Source: CAWAYR01 sp050250955 (GTDB taxonomy: Bacteria; Acidobacteriota; Vicinamibacteria; Vicinamibacterales; UBA2999). From it: a stretch of 64,000 nucleotides of DNA. Where the stretch lies: positions 310,001 to 374,000 of the forward strand of contig JBFWNR010000001.1 in the NCBI GenBank assembly GCA_050250955.1, in the 5' to 3' direction. How positions within the stretch are numbered: position 1 is the stretch's first letter; each line of letters begins with the position of its first letter. Below the pieces are notes generated by a model that did no database searches, had not been told where the DNA came from, and worked only from the letters and a program-made list of their open reading frames with translations. Position numbers and translations under genes: made by a program. This document shows, in pieces, positions 51,725 to 59,918 of the stretch.

Positions 51725-52986
51725 CACCGCCCTTGACGGATCATCTGTCGCCAGTCGTCGAGCAAGCGGGCATGGTACAGCGGGTGCACTTCGGGACGCG
51801 CCTTCGACGCCAGCTCGTCGTAGGGAAGCGCTGCGGCATCGCGGGCCACAGCGGCGAACCGCTCGGGCCACGGCGCCGGGAGTCGCGGGACGTCGAGCAC
51901 CGTGCCGTCGCCCCACACGTCGCCGCGCTGTTTCTCGAGTTGCGCCTCCGGCGACAGCAGAGCGTTCGCGATCACCAGGGCGCCGGCGGGGTTGGGGGCG
52001 TTGAAGGGAACGCCGACGTAGTGGGCGTTGGCAATCGTCCCCTCGTCGAGGAGCAGCGCCCGGGCACCCTCGGGCAGAATCCCCTGACGCACCTTCGTCA
52101 CCACCTCGTTCTGGTTGTTCGACATCGTGAAGTCGATCTCGTGATTGGTGAAGAGCCGGTGCATGGCGGCCACGTCGGGCGGGTAGGTGGTTCCGCCTCG
52201 CCAGAACGAGTCTCGGACGTCGCGCAGCCACTCGAACAGGCGGTCCCGGCCTCGCAGGTAGCGGCCCTCGTCGAACCCGCCCTGGAACGCCTGGACACCG
52301 CCGCCGAGACCGTACATCAGCGTCTTGAGGAACGTCACCCCCGTGAACTGCTGGTCATGCGTGAAGCGACCGGGGTGCCGTCGGATCCAGTCGCCGAGGG
52401 CGGGAATCGTCCGCGGCGGCTCCGCGGTTCGCGCCGGGTCGTAGATGAGAGCGAACTGCACGGTGCCCCAGGGCGACTCGAATCCGGCGGTGGGTTGCTC
52501 GAAGTCGCGGCTGATGATCGGCGAGGCCGCATCGACGAGGGCGGCATTCGGCAGCCGCTCTGCCCACGGTCCCGCGAGCAGGTGCTCGGCCTGCATCTGC
52601 GAGAACGTCTCGCCGTTGATCCACACCAGGCTGGCCGTGCCGTCGCCGCCGCCCCCGGCATCGCGCTCGGTCACGAGGGTGTTCACGAGCTCCGCACCCT
52701 GCCCTTCGACGGCGCGGACGTCCACGCCGTGTAGGTCACGCAGCCGCGGTGCGAGCCACTCGTCGACGTAGCGATTGATCGCTGAGTCGCCGCGCCACAT
52801 TCGCCACGTCACCACTGTGCCCCGTGCCTGGGCGACCACGGCGTCCCAGGCGCCGCGCATCAGTCCGGCCGCGTCGATGCGGTCGCCTCCCGCGGCCGTG
52901 CCGCCGGTGCGGCAGCCGCCCAGGGCGGCGCCGGCCACGAGCGCACAGAGTTGGACTCCGAATCGACGGCGGGATGAGGCGTGCAC
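51724..52986 (-). CDS. ABC transporter substrate-binding lipoprotein (YnjB-like)
   Basis: A 420-residue binding protein of the YnjB type: RGTVVTWRMWRGDSAINRYVDEWLAPRL, DGTASLVWINGETFSQMQAEHLLAGPWAERLPNA, YDPARTAEPPRTI, FTNHEIDFTMSNNQNEV. The chosen GTG start at 52986 gives a 24-residue signal with SRRRFGVQL and the lipobox LGGC, so it may be a Tat-exported lipoprotein; the upstream ATG at 53064 would add a 26-residue basic extension. First gene of the ynjBCDF-like operon. Confidence 0.85.
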   Translation of the reverse strand: MHASSRRRFGVQLCALVAGAALGGCRTGGTAAGGDRIDAAGLMRGAWDAVVAQARGTVVTWRMWRGDSAINRYVDEWLAPRLRDLHGVDVRAVEGQGAELVNTLVTERDAGGGGDGTASLVWINGETFSQMQAEHLLAGPWAERLPNAALVDAASPIISRDFEQPTAGFESPWGTVQFALIYDPARTAEPPRTIPALGDWIRRHPGRFTHDQQFTGVTFLKTLMYGLGGGVQAFQGGFDEGRYLRGRDRLFEWLRDVRDSFWRGGTTYPPDVAAMHRLFTNHEIDFTMSNNQNEVVTKVRQGILPEGARALLLDEGTIANAHYVGVPFNAPNPAGALVIANALLSPEAQLEKQRGDVWGDGTVLDVPRLPAPWPERFAAVARDAAALPYDELASKARPEVHPLYHARLLDDWRQMIRQGR

Positions 52987-53120
52987 ACGGCATGGTGCCA
53001 CGGGTGACTGGCGGTGGGCGACCAGACGTCCGTCGCGCCGTGTCGGGACTGTGAGCTGGACCACAGTCGCGCGCGAGTCGGGCGGTGTTCACGGGCGCCC
53101 GACCGGCGTCCGACGCTCGC

Positions 53121-53435
53121 TCACAGGTCGCGGAGCTTCTCGATCAGGGCGCGAACGATGCCGTCAACGGGCGGAACTCCGCCCGGGTACAGGCGTCAGC
53201 TCGGGCTCGGCCACGGCCATGTCGGCGCCGGGAGATCGAAGAGGTCGCGTCCCGCCACCAGGATGGTCGGCGTCCCGTATCCACCTCGGGCGTCGGCCGC
53301 CGGCAGGCCGTCCAGATCGAGGACGTCCACTGCCGCGACGGCGCCCAGACGTTGAAGCGCCTCGGCCAGCCGGGCCTTCAACAACGGCGTTCTCGTGCAG
53401 CCCGCACGGGTCAAGACCATCAGTGGCGATTGCAC
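53121..53435 (-). CDS. thioredoxin-fold small protein with in-frame UGA (candidate selenoprotein)
   Basis: The first 79 codons (MQSPLMVLTRAGCTRTPLLKAR ... GTPTILVAGRDLFDLP) are a small thioredoxin-like domain with a Cys near the first helix. A TGA at 53198-53196 interrupts it, but the same frame continues RLYPGG... for 24 residues to a second TGA at 53123-53121. In related proteins I recall, this point is a conserved S-C-R-L-Y motif, so UGA stands for Cys. A hairpin with arms CGGGCGG/CCGCCCG and loop AGTT begins 10 bases after the TGA, fitting a bacterial SECIS. The alternative is a nonsense mutation. GTG start. It sits beside TlpA-like and DsbD genes. Confidence 0.55.
53172..53188 (-). promoter_or_regulatory. 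candidate bacterial SECIS hairpin
   Basis: On the minus strand, ten bases after the in-frame TGA (53198-53196), a 7-bp stem CGGGCGG/CCGCCCG closes a 4-base loop AGTT. The loop starts 17 bases after the UGA and has G as second base, within the published bSECIS rules (loop 16-37 bases away, G in the first two). GC-rich DNA forms such hairpins by chance, so this alone is weak. Confidence 0.4.
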
Positions 53436-53460
53436 TGGCGGGCCCCCGAAACGAGCCCGG

Positions 53461-54417
53461 TCAGGGATTCGACCTGGACGCGCCTCGCTCCACCAGTGCG
53501 CGGACGAGCGGTTCGATGGCCTCCTCCTTCATCTGCCCAGGGTTGTACAGGCGGATGAGGCCGTCGCGGTCGACCAGGACAACGGTCGGGGTCGTGCTCA
53601 CGCCGTAGTCCTTGTGGGTCTTTTCGCTCACCGGCACCGGCTGCGCCGCCATCCACGGATAGGACCGATCGCGTACCTCCTCGATGTACGCCATCTCGGC
53701 CGCCGCCGGCGCGCTCTTGCCGCCGGCGACGTAGCCGTACCGTTGCGTCGGCGCTACGACCGTGAACCCCTGAGGCCCATACTTCGCGAGCAGGCGCTCG
53801 AGCACCGGTCCCATGGTCTTGCAGTCGGGACACCAATGCGCCCAGAAGAACAGCAGCACCACTTTGCCCTTGAGGCTGCCCAGCGACGGGGGCTTGGCGC
53901 CAACGAACTCCGCGGCGTCGAGGGGCATCGCGGTCTGCCCGTCCAGACTGATCAGGTTGATGTTCTTCTGAATCCGCTTGTAAAGAGAGGTGTTCTGGTA
54001 CTTCCCCAGCTCACCCTTCAGGAAGCGCACGGCGTCCGCGCGCTCGCCGCGCGCCGCACCGACCTGCCCCAGCACCTCGATCGCCGCGCCGATGGCGATG
54101 GGCAGTCGCGGCTCCTGGTCCATCGGCCGCTTCTTCAGCTCCGCCGTGGCCAGGCCGTAGGTGGCCTCTGCATACTGCTCCGCCTTGTCGTATTGCCTGG
54201 CAGCGAGCGCGCCACGGCCAAGCCACGATTGCGCCTCGAGGTTCTCGGGTGTCACGCCTCGGGCCTTGCGATCCGCCGCCACGGCGCCCTCGGCCTTGAC
54301 GAAGTCGCCGGCGGCGATGGCCGCGCGGGTCTCGGCGATGACCGCCGGTGGCGTGCGCTGCGCCACCGCCGGCGAGGCGATCAGGCCCAGGAGCAGCAGA
54401 GTGGAGATGAATCGCAT
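53461..54417 (-). CDS. exported thioredoxin-domain (TlpA-like) protein with helical N-terminal region
   Basis: A 318-residue protein: signal peptide (MRFISTLLLLGLIASPAVA|Q), a TPR-like helical part to about residue 150 (AEGAVAADRKARGVTPENLEAQSWLGRGALAARQYDKAEQYAEATYGLATAE), then a TlpA/ResA domain with FFWAHWCPDCKTMGP (CxxC), and TTPTVVLVDRDGLIRLYNPG (cis-Pro). It is probably a periplasmic thiol-disulfide oxidoreductase reduced by the DsbD encoded next to it. Confidence 0.88.
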   Translation of the reverse strand: MRFISTLLLLGLIASPAVAQRTPPAVIAETRAAIAAGDFVKAEGAVAADRKARGVTPENLEAQSWLGRGALAARQYDKAEQYAEATYGLATAELKKRPMDQEPRLPIAIGAAIEVLGQVGAARGERADAVRFLKGELGKYQNTSLYKRIQKNINLISLDGQTAMPLDAAEFVGAKPPSLGSLKGKVVLLFFWAHWCPDCKTMGPVLERLLAKYGPQGFTVVAPTQRYGYVAGGKSAPAAAEMAYIEEVRDRSYPWMAAQPVPVSEKTHKDYGVSTTPTVVLVDRDGLIRLYNPGQMKEEAIEPLVRALVERGASRSNP

Positions 54418-54436
54418 GACGCCCTCTCTTGTCGAA

Positions 54437-56188
54437 TCAATTGCCGGCCGTCGACTTCGGCTTGAGGATTACATAGGTCGGTAACCCGACGGCCCCGAAG
54501 CGCTGCATCACCGCCTTGGTGACCGCCTCGTCGGGATCTTCGGCCTGAAACTTGATCTTCACGTAGCGGCTGAGCACGCCGGTCACCGCCGGATCGGCGA
54601 AGGTGGTCTTGTCCATCGTGAGGCAGTTCTTGCACCACGTCGCCCACAGATCGATGAGCACGGGCCTGCCGTCCTGCGCCGCCCGCGAGAGCCCTTCGGC
54701 GAGATCGGCGTTCCAGCCGCTCTTCAGCATGTCCTCGACGCTGGTCGAGACGGCGTCCGGGTCCACCATTCGGTTGGCGAAGAGTTCGTAGGCCAGATAG
54801 CCGTAGTACACCGACGTGCCGAGAATGAGCACACCGAACGCGTGCTTCACACGCGTCATCCATGGGCCAGGCTTCGGAAGCGCCGAGAGACCGGCACCGG
54901 CAATGGGCCACGGAATGGCCATGCCGACGCCCAGCACGAACGGTAAGGCCAGAGCCGACGCGTTGCCCGCTGCATGGAGATTGCTCGCAAAGAGCACGAC
55001 CTGGATGACGACAGGTGCAACGCACGCACCGGCGAGGAGCGCTGCGACGGTGCCCATCGTGAAGGCGAGCGCGAACGAACCACGGCCGGCGCCCGGCCGG
55101 AAACGGCCGCCCAGACTCGAGAAGTCGATGACGATCACGTCGAACATCGCCAGCGCGAGGACGACGAAGATCGCGGCGATCACCAGGTTGAACCAGGGCG
55201 ACGCGTTGATGATGCCGAACGTGCTGGCCGTGAGGATCACGACGAGGCCGAGCACACCGTAGACGACGGCCATCGCCGACCCGTAGGTGGCGCCGAGCAG
55301 GAACCCGCGCTGGCGCGAGCCGGCTTGCGCGCCGGCACCGATGATCGCCAGGTTGATCGGGATCATCGGCAGGACGCACGGCGTCAGATTGAGAGCTAGC
55401 CCGCCGATGAGGACGAGCAAGAGGATGGCGAGTGGCCCGCGCCCCTCGAACATGCCCTGCTGCCGCGTACCACTCTCGGCATCGCGGACGAAGTCGAGGA
55501 AGTCGGAGGTCGCCAGGTAGCCGCCGGCGGTCGCCTGGATCGCGAAGCCGTCGAGCAGCCGAGCGCCGGCCGCCCGGTCCCCCTCCCTGGCGCCTGGCAC
55601 AGCCGAGGCGGCGCCCGAAGCCGGTGCTGCCGGGGCCTTACCGGTTCCGAACGGAAGGGCGGCGAACACCTCGGCGTGGGTCGTCTCGGGACGCTGGCTC
55701 GCCGCCACCGTCAAGTGCCACGGCGCCTCGGCCGTGGCCGGCGCGAAGCAGAGCTGGTCGTTGCAGGCCTGATAGCGGAGCGTGGCCGGGAGCGCGAGCT
55801 GACCGTCCGGCACGGTCGAGGCCACCGCGACCTGTATCCCGATGTAGAACTCGTGCTCGAAGACCTTCAGCGGTTCGTCGATACCAGCCACAGCGAAGTC
55901 AGTCGCCTCGGGGAACACGATCTCCGTCACGGCGACGCCGGCCGGTGGCTCCAGCGTGAGCACGGTCGGGATGAGCGACGGGTCTTTGGGGGCATCGGAT
56001 TGCACGTGCAGCCCCTCGGGCAGCGTCACGCGAACTGCGAGCCGCACGCTACTGCCGGGCCGCACGACGTCCGTCTCGGCCAGGGTGACGACTTCGGCTC
56101 TCGGCCGACGCAGCTGCGCGGCGCTATCGACGGCCGTGACGGCCACGAACAACAGCGCGCATGCCCATCGCGGCGACATCGGGGTCAT
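54437..56188 (-). CDS. dsbD: thiol:disulfide interchange protein DsbD
   Basis: A 583-residue DsbD with all three parts: an N-terminal periplasmic domain (signal peptide, then beta domain with YQACNDQLCFAPATAEA, Cys pair), a membrane domain with GLALNLTPCVLPMIPINL and ALLAGACVAPVVIQVV (buried Cys pair) in eight segments, and a C-terminal thioredoxin domain with DLWATWCKNCLTMDKTTF. It passes electrons from cytoplasmic thioredoxin to periplasmic partners. ATG 56188 overlaps the NrsF-like gene (ATGA). Confidence 0.94.
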   Translation of the reverse strand: MTPMSPRWACALLFVAVTAVDSAAQLRRPRAEVVTLAETDVVRPGSSVRLAVRVTLPEGLHVQSDAPKDPSLIPTVLTLEPPAGVAVTEIVFPEATDFAVAGIDEPLKVFEHEFYIGIQVAVASTVPDGQLALPATLRYQACNDQLCFAPATAEAPWHLTVAASQRPETTHAEVFAALPFGTGKAPAAPASGAASAVPGAREGDRAAGARLLDGFAIQATAGGYLATSDFLDFVRDAESGTRQQGMFEGRGPLAILLLVLIGGLALNLTPCVLPMIPINLAIIGAGAQAGSRQRGFLLGATYGSAMAVVYGVLGLVVILTASTFGIINASPWFNLVIAAIFVVLALAMFDVIVIDFSSLGGRFRPGAGRGSFALAFTMGTVAALLAGACVAPVVIQVVLFASNLHAAGNASALALPFVLGVGMAIPWPIAGAGLSALPKPGPWMTRVKHAFGVLILGTSVYYGYLAYELFANRMVDPDAVSTSVEDMLKSGWNADLAEGLSRAAQDGRPVLIDLWATWCKNCLTMDKTTFADPAVTGVLSRYVKIKFQAEDPDEAVTKAVMQRFGAVGLPTYVILKPKSTAGN

Positions 56189-56865
56189 CGCGACGCCTCG
56201 CCGGCCGGGCGAGGCCGTCGCCAGGTGCCGTCGCTGCCGACGGCGAGCCGCGGCGCGATGGCGGCGAGTGCAATCACTGCGAGCAGCGGCGCCACGTGCC
56301 AGGCCAGCAGGTGCATCACGCGCATGTTGGGGCACATCCACTCCGCGGCCAGCTCGCCCACGGCGACCGTGGAGGTGGCCAGCGCGACGGCCGTCGGTCT
56401 CGCGTTCAGGGGGTAGGCGCGCTGAACGAGCATGAACAGGACGCTTCCAGGAATCGAGGCGCCAACGGCCGCGCGAACGATGCACCGCCACCCGAGGCCG
56501 GCGGCCGCCATGTCGAACGCAACCGCCCCGGTTGCCAACTCGCCGACGACGCTCGCCACCCACGCGCCGGCCAGCGCCAGTGGCCATGCCACGACGCCCG
56601 GTCTGGCCTCGCCAGGAACGGCGAGTCGCAATGCCGCCCACGCGCCACACGCGGCAGTGACCGCAAGCAGCATCGAGTGCAGCCACGCCGGTCCCGACCA
56701 GAGCGCCTCGGCCCAGTCCCGGCGAACACCGACGATCACGACGGCCGCCACGGCAACCAGCGTCACCGCTCCCCAGCGCGTCGCGCGGACTCCCGGCACG
56801 GCGAGTGGCGTCACCCGCTCCAGCGGTGCGCGCATCACCTCCATGGAGGACAACCGGCCGCTCAC
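56185..56865 (-). CDS. NrsF/DUF1109-like membrane anti-sigma factor
   Basis: A 226-residue protein with about six membrane segments and AAEWMCPNMRVMHLLAWHVAPLL, matching the C-P...H....H motif of the anti-sigma at 43077-43754. It probably senses redox state and controls the overlapping ECF sigma, which in turn controls dsbD and the TlpA-like gene in the same operon (inference). GTG start overlaps the sigma stop (GTGA). Confidence 0.75.
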   Translation of the reverse strand: MSGRLSSMEVMRAPLERVTPLAVPGVRATRWGAVTLVAVAAVVIVGVRRDWAEALWSGPAWLHSMLLAVTAACGAWAALRLAVPGEARPGVVAWPLALAGAWVASVVGELATGAVAFDMAAAGLGWRCIVRAAVGASIPGSVLFMLVQRAYPLNARPTAVALATSTVAVGELAAEWMCPNMRVMHLLAWHVAPLLAVIALAAIAPRLAVGSDGTWRRPRPAGEASR

Positions 56866-57407
56866 TGTCGCTCCAGAAGGCGCCGCAGCGCCTTGAGCGC
56901 CCGATGCGCGATGACCCGGACGTTGCCGGGGCTCAGATCCAGTTGCATCGCTACCTCTTTGACCGTTCGTTCTTCGAACTTCAGGAGCTCGAGTACCCGG
57001 CGCTGGGTGGCCGGCAGACTGTTCACCGCTTCGCGCACCTCACCAGGAGCGCCGAGCGGTGTTGCCGCTGGCTGCGCGACCGCCTGCTCGACCAGCCGCT
57101 CGTCCTGCACCTCCCGGGACGCCAGACGGCGTTCACGCCGAATCGCGTCGACGAGGCGGCTCTGGGCCACCGCATACAGCCACGGCATGAACGGCCGGGA
57201 CGGGTTCCAGGTGTGGCGCCCGCGATACACCGACCAGAGGATCTCTTGCTCCACGTCGCCCGCCCACGCCACGTCACCCACGCGCCGGCGCACGAATTGA
57301 CGCACCAATACCGACAGCTCCGCCAGCAGGAGCTCGAATGCCTCGCGATCGGCCTCCTGGGCACGAGCCATCAGCACTGCGAGGGCTCGTTCCTGATCCG
57401 GCGTCAT
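56862..57407 (-). CDS. ECF-type RNA polymerase sigma factor
   Basis: A 181-residue ECF sigma: ALAVLMARAQEADREAFELLLAELSVLVRQFVRRRVGDVAWAGDVEQEILWSVYRGRHTWNPSRPFMPWLYAVAQSRLVDAIRRERR (region 2) and EAVNSLPATQRRVLELLKFEERTVKEVAMQLDLSPGNVRVIAHRALKALRRLL (region 4). GGAGG precedes the ATG at 57407. It heads the sigma/anti-sigma/dsbD/TlpA-like operon. Confidence 0.92.
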   Translation of the reverse strand: MTPDQERALAVLMARAQEADREAFELLLAELSVLVRQFVRRRVGDVAWAGDVEQEILWSVYRGRHTWNPSRPFMPWLYAVAQSRLVDAIRRERRLASREVQDERLVEQAVAQPAATPLGAPGEVREAVNSLPATQRRVLELLKFEERTVKEVAMQLDLSPGNVRVIAHRALKALRRLLERQ

Positions 57408-57458
57408 CCTCCCTGTCCCTTCTACGGGCCGCGGCAGCGCCGCGTTACACCGCCGCCG

Positions 57459-59108
57459 CTATCGGGACTCGGGAGACGGCCGACGGTTCCCCATCGTGCC
57501 GCCCCGGCGGGTTCGGGCCACGACGTCGCGTAGTCCGAGGGCGGCAATCCGCGATGCCAGCGTGGTGGGGCGTACGCCGAGAAGTTCCGCGGCGCCGTCG
57601 GCGCCGGAGACCTTGCCCCCCGTGCGCTCCAACGCGCGAAGAATACTGTCGCGCTCGAGTTGGCGCAGGTCGGCCCGAGTCAGTGGCTCCTGCGTCGGCG
57701 CGGATAGCGGTGGGTGCGTCACCCCGACGGGCGGCGGCGACGGCGGCGCGGGCTCGGGCGCCAGCCGCAGCGGACCGGTCTGCGAGACGATGATCGCGCG
57801 CTCGACGAAGTTCTGCAGTTCGCGGATGTTCCCGGGCCAGTCGAGTGCCGCCAGGCGCGCCAGATCCGCCGGTCGAATGCGCGGCGCCGGTCGGCGCAGA
57901 CGCTTGGCGGCCAGCGCCGCGAAGTGCTGGACGAGGAGGGGCACGTCTTCGCGCCGCTCGCGCAGCGGCGGGACGCCGATGGGAAACACGCTGAGTCGAT
58001 AGAAAAGATCCTGCCGGAAGCGACCGGCGTCGACCTCCTGCTTCAGGTCGCGGTTCGTCGCGGCGATCACTCTCACGTCCACGCGGCGCGTGCGCGTGTC
58101 TCCGACGCGTTCAAGCTCGTGCTCCTGCAGCACGCGCAGCAGCTTCGGCTGCAAGGCCAGCGGCACCTCGCCGATCTCGTCCAGGAACAACGTGCCGCCG
58201 TGCGCCAGTTCGAATCGACCCGGGCGGTCGTGCGCTGCCCCCGTGAAGGCACCGCGCACGTGGCCGAAGAATTCGCTCTCGAAGAGCGTGTCGGGTATCG
58301 CGCTGCAGTTGACCTTGATGAGCGCGCGGTCACGCCGACCGCTGGCATCGTGAATGGCGCGCGCCACCAGTTCCTTGCCGGTACCGCTCTCGCCTTCGAT
58401 CAACACCGCGGCGTCGGTCGTGGCCACCAGCTGCACCTGCCGCAGGACCTTCTGCAGGGACGGGCTCTGGCCAATGATGCCGCCCATACCGAGCGCGTCG
58501 CTGACTTCCGCCTTGAGGTACGAGTTCTCGTCCTCGAGCCGCCTCTTGAGTCCTTCGATCTCTTCGAGTGCGCGCGAGTTGGCGATGCTCACGGCGGCGT
58601 AGTCCGCGAAGATCCGCAGCCACTCGAGCGCGTGGTGATCGAGCGCCGCGCGATCGAACAGTGCTAGTACGCCGAGCACCTCTCCGCCGAAGATGAGGGG
58701 TTGGGCCGCCAGCGTCCTCACCCCTTCGGCGCGCGCCCACTCGGGCTCCGCCGCCCACTGCTGCCCCCCGGGCGCATCAGTGGCCAGCAGCGCTTCGCCG
58801 GTCATCGCGACCGTCCCAATCTTCCGCGCGCCCAGCGCGAACTCGTGGAAGGCCCCGGCGGTGCGCCCGTAGTCACGGCGCGCGTCCGACGAATTCCCGG
58901 CGCTGGCCACGAGATGGAGGGCGCGTCCGGTCTCCGGAGCGGCGGCCACGCAGGTCGGACACTCGTCACGACGCAGCACCAGCCAGATGCGGGCCAGCAC
59001 GACGTTAGGGCATCGCGCCAGGCCCTGCACCAGCGTGCGGAGCACCTGGTCGAGGCCCCGCTGCGCGGCTGTCTCGACCATCAACGTCGGAAAGAGGGTG
59101 GGGTTCAC
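57459..59108 (-). CDS. sigma-54-dependent transcriptional activator (GAF-AAA+-Fis)
   Basis: A 549-residue enhancer-binding protein. A GAF-type sensor fills about 1-175 (QPLIFGGEVLGVLALFDRAALDHHALEWLRIFADYAAVSIANSRAL). The AAA+ domain has IEGESGTGKELVARAIH (Walker A), GAFTGAAHDRPGRFELAHGGTLFLDEIGEVP (sigma-54 loop intact) and GDTRTRRVDVRVIAATNRDL. The C-terminal Fis HTH ends GADGAAELLGVRPTTLASRIAALGL. A Cys-containing N-terminal patch (RDECPTCVAAAP) could be a sensor. It likely activates the divergent AhpD-like operon (inference). Confidence 0.92.
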   Translation of the reverse strand: MNPTLFPTLMVETAAQRGLDQVLRTLVQGLARCPNVVLARIWLVLRRDECPTCVAAAPETGRALHLVASAGNSSDARRDYGRTAGAFHEFALGARKIGTVAMTGEALLATDAPGGQQWAAEPEWARAEGVRTLAAQPLIFGGEVLGVLALFDRAALDHHALEWLRIFADYAAVSIANSRALEEIEGLKRRLEDENSYLKAEVSDALGMGGIIGQSPSLQKVLRQVQLVATTDAAVLIEGESGTGKELVARAIHDASGRRDRALIKVNCSAIPDTLFESEFFGHVRGAFTGAAHDRPGRFELAHGGTLFLDEIGEVPLALQPKLLRVLQEHELERVGDTRTRRVDVRVIAATNRDLKQEVDAGRFRQDLFYRLSVFPIGVPPLRERREDVPLLVQHFAALAAKRLRRPAPRIRPADLARLAALDWPGNIRELQNFVERAIIVSQTGPLRLAPEPAPPSPPPVGVTHPPLSAPTQEPLTRADLRQLERDSILRALERTGGKVSGADGAAELLGVRPTTLASRIAALGLRDVVARTRRGGTMGNRRPSPESR

Positions 59109-59119
59109 GCACAGAACTT

Positions 59120-59169
59120 ACGACATTTCGTCTTTTGATTTCGAATTATCGTCATTCACGACATGTCGT
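59120..59169. promoter_or_regulatory. paired palindromes ACGACATxTCGT upstream of the sigma-54 activator
   Basis: Two copies of one motif, ACGACATTTCGT (59120-59131) and the perfect palindrome ACGACATGTCGT (59158-59169), lie 38 bases apart in the divergent region between the activator and the AhpD-like gene. Their spacing and symmetry suit enhancer sites for the neighbouring AAA+ activator. No convincing -24/-12 promoter was found. Confidence 0.55.
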
Positions 59170-59263
59170 CACCAATCAGCACGAGCGCGTTTGTTCGTTA
59201 AAGAGTTGATATTCAAAGACTTAAACGTGTAGTCCAGCTTCGGTACGGGCCATGCCCTCCCGA

Positions 59264-59287
59264 TGAGGCAGACAGGCAACTGCCTCA
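59264..59287 (+). promoter_or_regulatory. leader hairpin before the AhpD-like gene
   Basis: TGAGGCAG (59264-59271) and CTGCCTCA (59280-59287) form an 8-bp stem directly before the AAGGAG ribosome site of the gene at 59304. It could restrict translation or serve as an operator. Confidence 0.45.
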
Positions 59288-59303
59288 CAAGGAGACCAAT
59301 CGC

Positions 59304-59873
59304 ATGGAACGTATTGCACCCCTGGAACCAACGATCGCGACCGGTGCGGTCAAGCCCCTCTTCGACGGCGTACAGGCCAAACTGGGCGCCGTCCCGAATC
59401 TCTTCCGCGTGCTGGGCACTGCACCCGCCGCCCTGAGTGGCTATCTGAACCTCTCCGGCGCGCTCGCATCGGGAAGCTTCGACGGGCGGCTTCGCGAGCA
59501 GATCGCCCTGACGGTGGCCGAGACGAATCACTGCGGCTACTGCCTGAGCGCGCACACGTTCATCGGCGCGCGGCTCGGCCTCACCGAACAGGCCATCGCC
59601 GACGCCCGGCACGCCGTGGCGAGCACGCCGCGCACCGACGCGATCCTGAAGCTCGCTCGCGCCATCGTGGTGTGTCGCGGTGAGTTGGGCCATGGCGAGT
59701 TCGAAGCGGCACGCGCGGCCGGCCTGACCGATGGCGACGTCATCGAGACGATCGCCAACGTCGCCGTCAACATCTTCAGCAACTACGTCAACCACATCGC
59801 CGGCACGCCGATCGACTTCCCCGAAGTCACGCTGGGCAACGGCTACAGCAAGCCGGCCAGTTCCTGCGCGTAG
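59304..59873 (+). CDS. carboxymuconolactone decarboxylase/AhpD-like peroxidase-related protein
   Basis: A 189-residue AhpD-fold protein with the redox motif ETNHCGYCLSAHTFIGARLG (CxxCxxxH) in helix form. Such proteins often act as alkylhydroperoxidase-type thiol enzymes. E. coli YnjA, beside ynjBCDF, is in this family, though here the gene is 6 kb from the ynj-like cluster. First gene of a plus-strand operon; AAGGAG lies 12 bases before the ATG. Confidence 0.9.
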   Translation: MERIAPLEPTIATGAVKPLFDGVQAKLGAVPNLFRVLGTAPAALSGYLNLSGALASGSFDGRLREQIALTVAETNHCGYCLSAHTFIGARLGLTEQAIADARHAVASTPRTDAILKLARAIVVCRGELGHGEFEAARAAGLTDGDVIETIANVAVNIFSNYVNHIAGTPIDFPEVTLGNGYSKPASSCA

Positions 59874-59918
59874 CGGCCGCGGCCTTCCTCATCCACACGA
59901 TTTTCTGGAGCAGACATC

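Noticed and set aside
53196..53435. Simple frameshift to explain the short redox protein
   Set aside because: The continuation lies in the same frame directly after the TGA, so a nonsense codon or recoding explains it better than a shift.
59175..59200. CAGCACG...TTTGTT as a sigma-54 -24/-12 promoter
   Set aside because: Spacing and the GC doublet at -12 do not fit TGGCACG-N4-TTGC.
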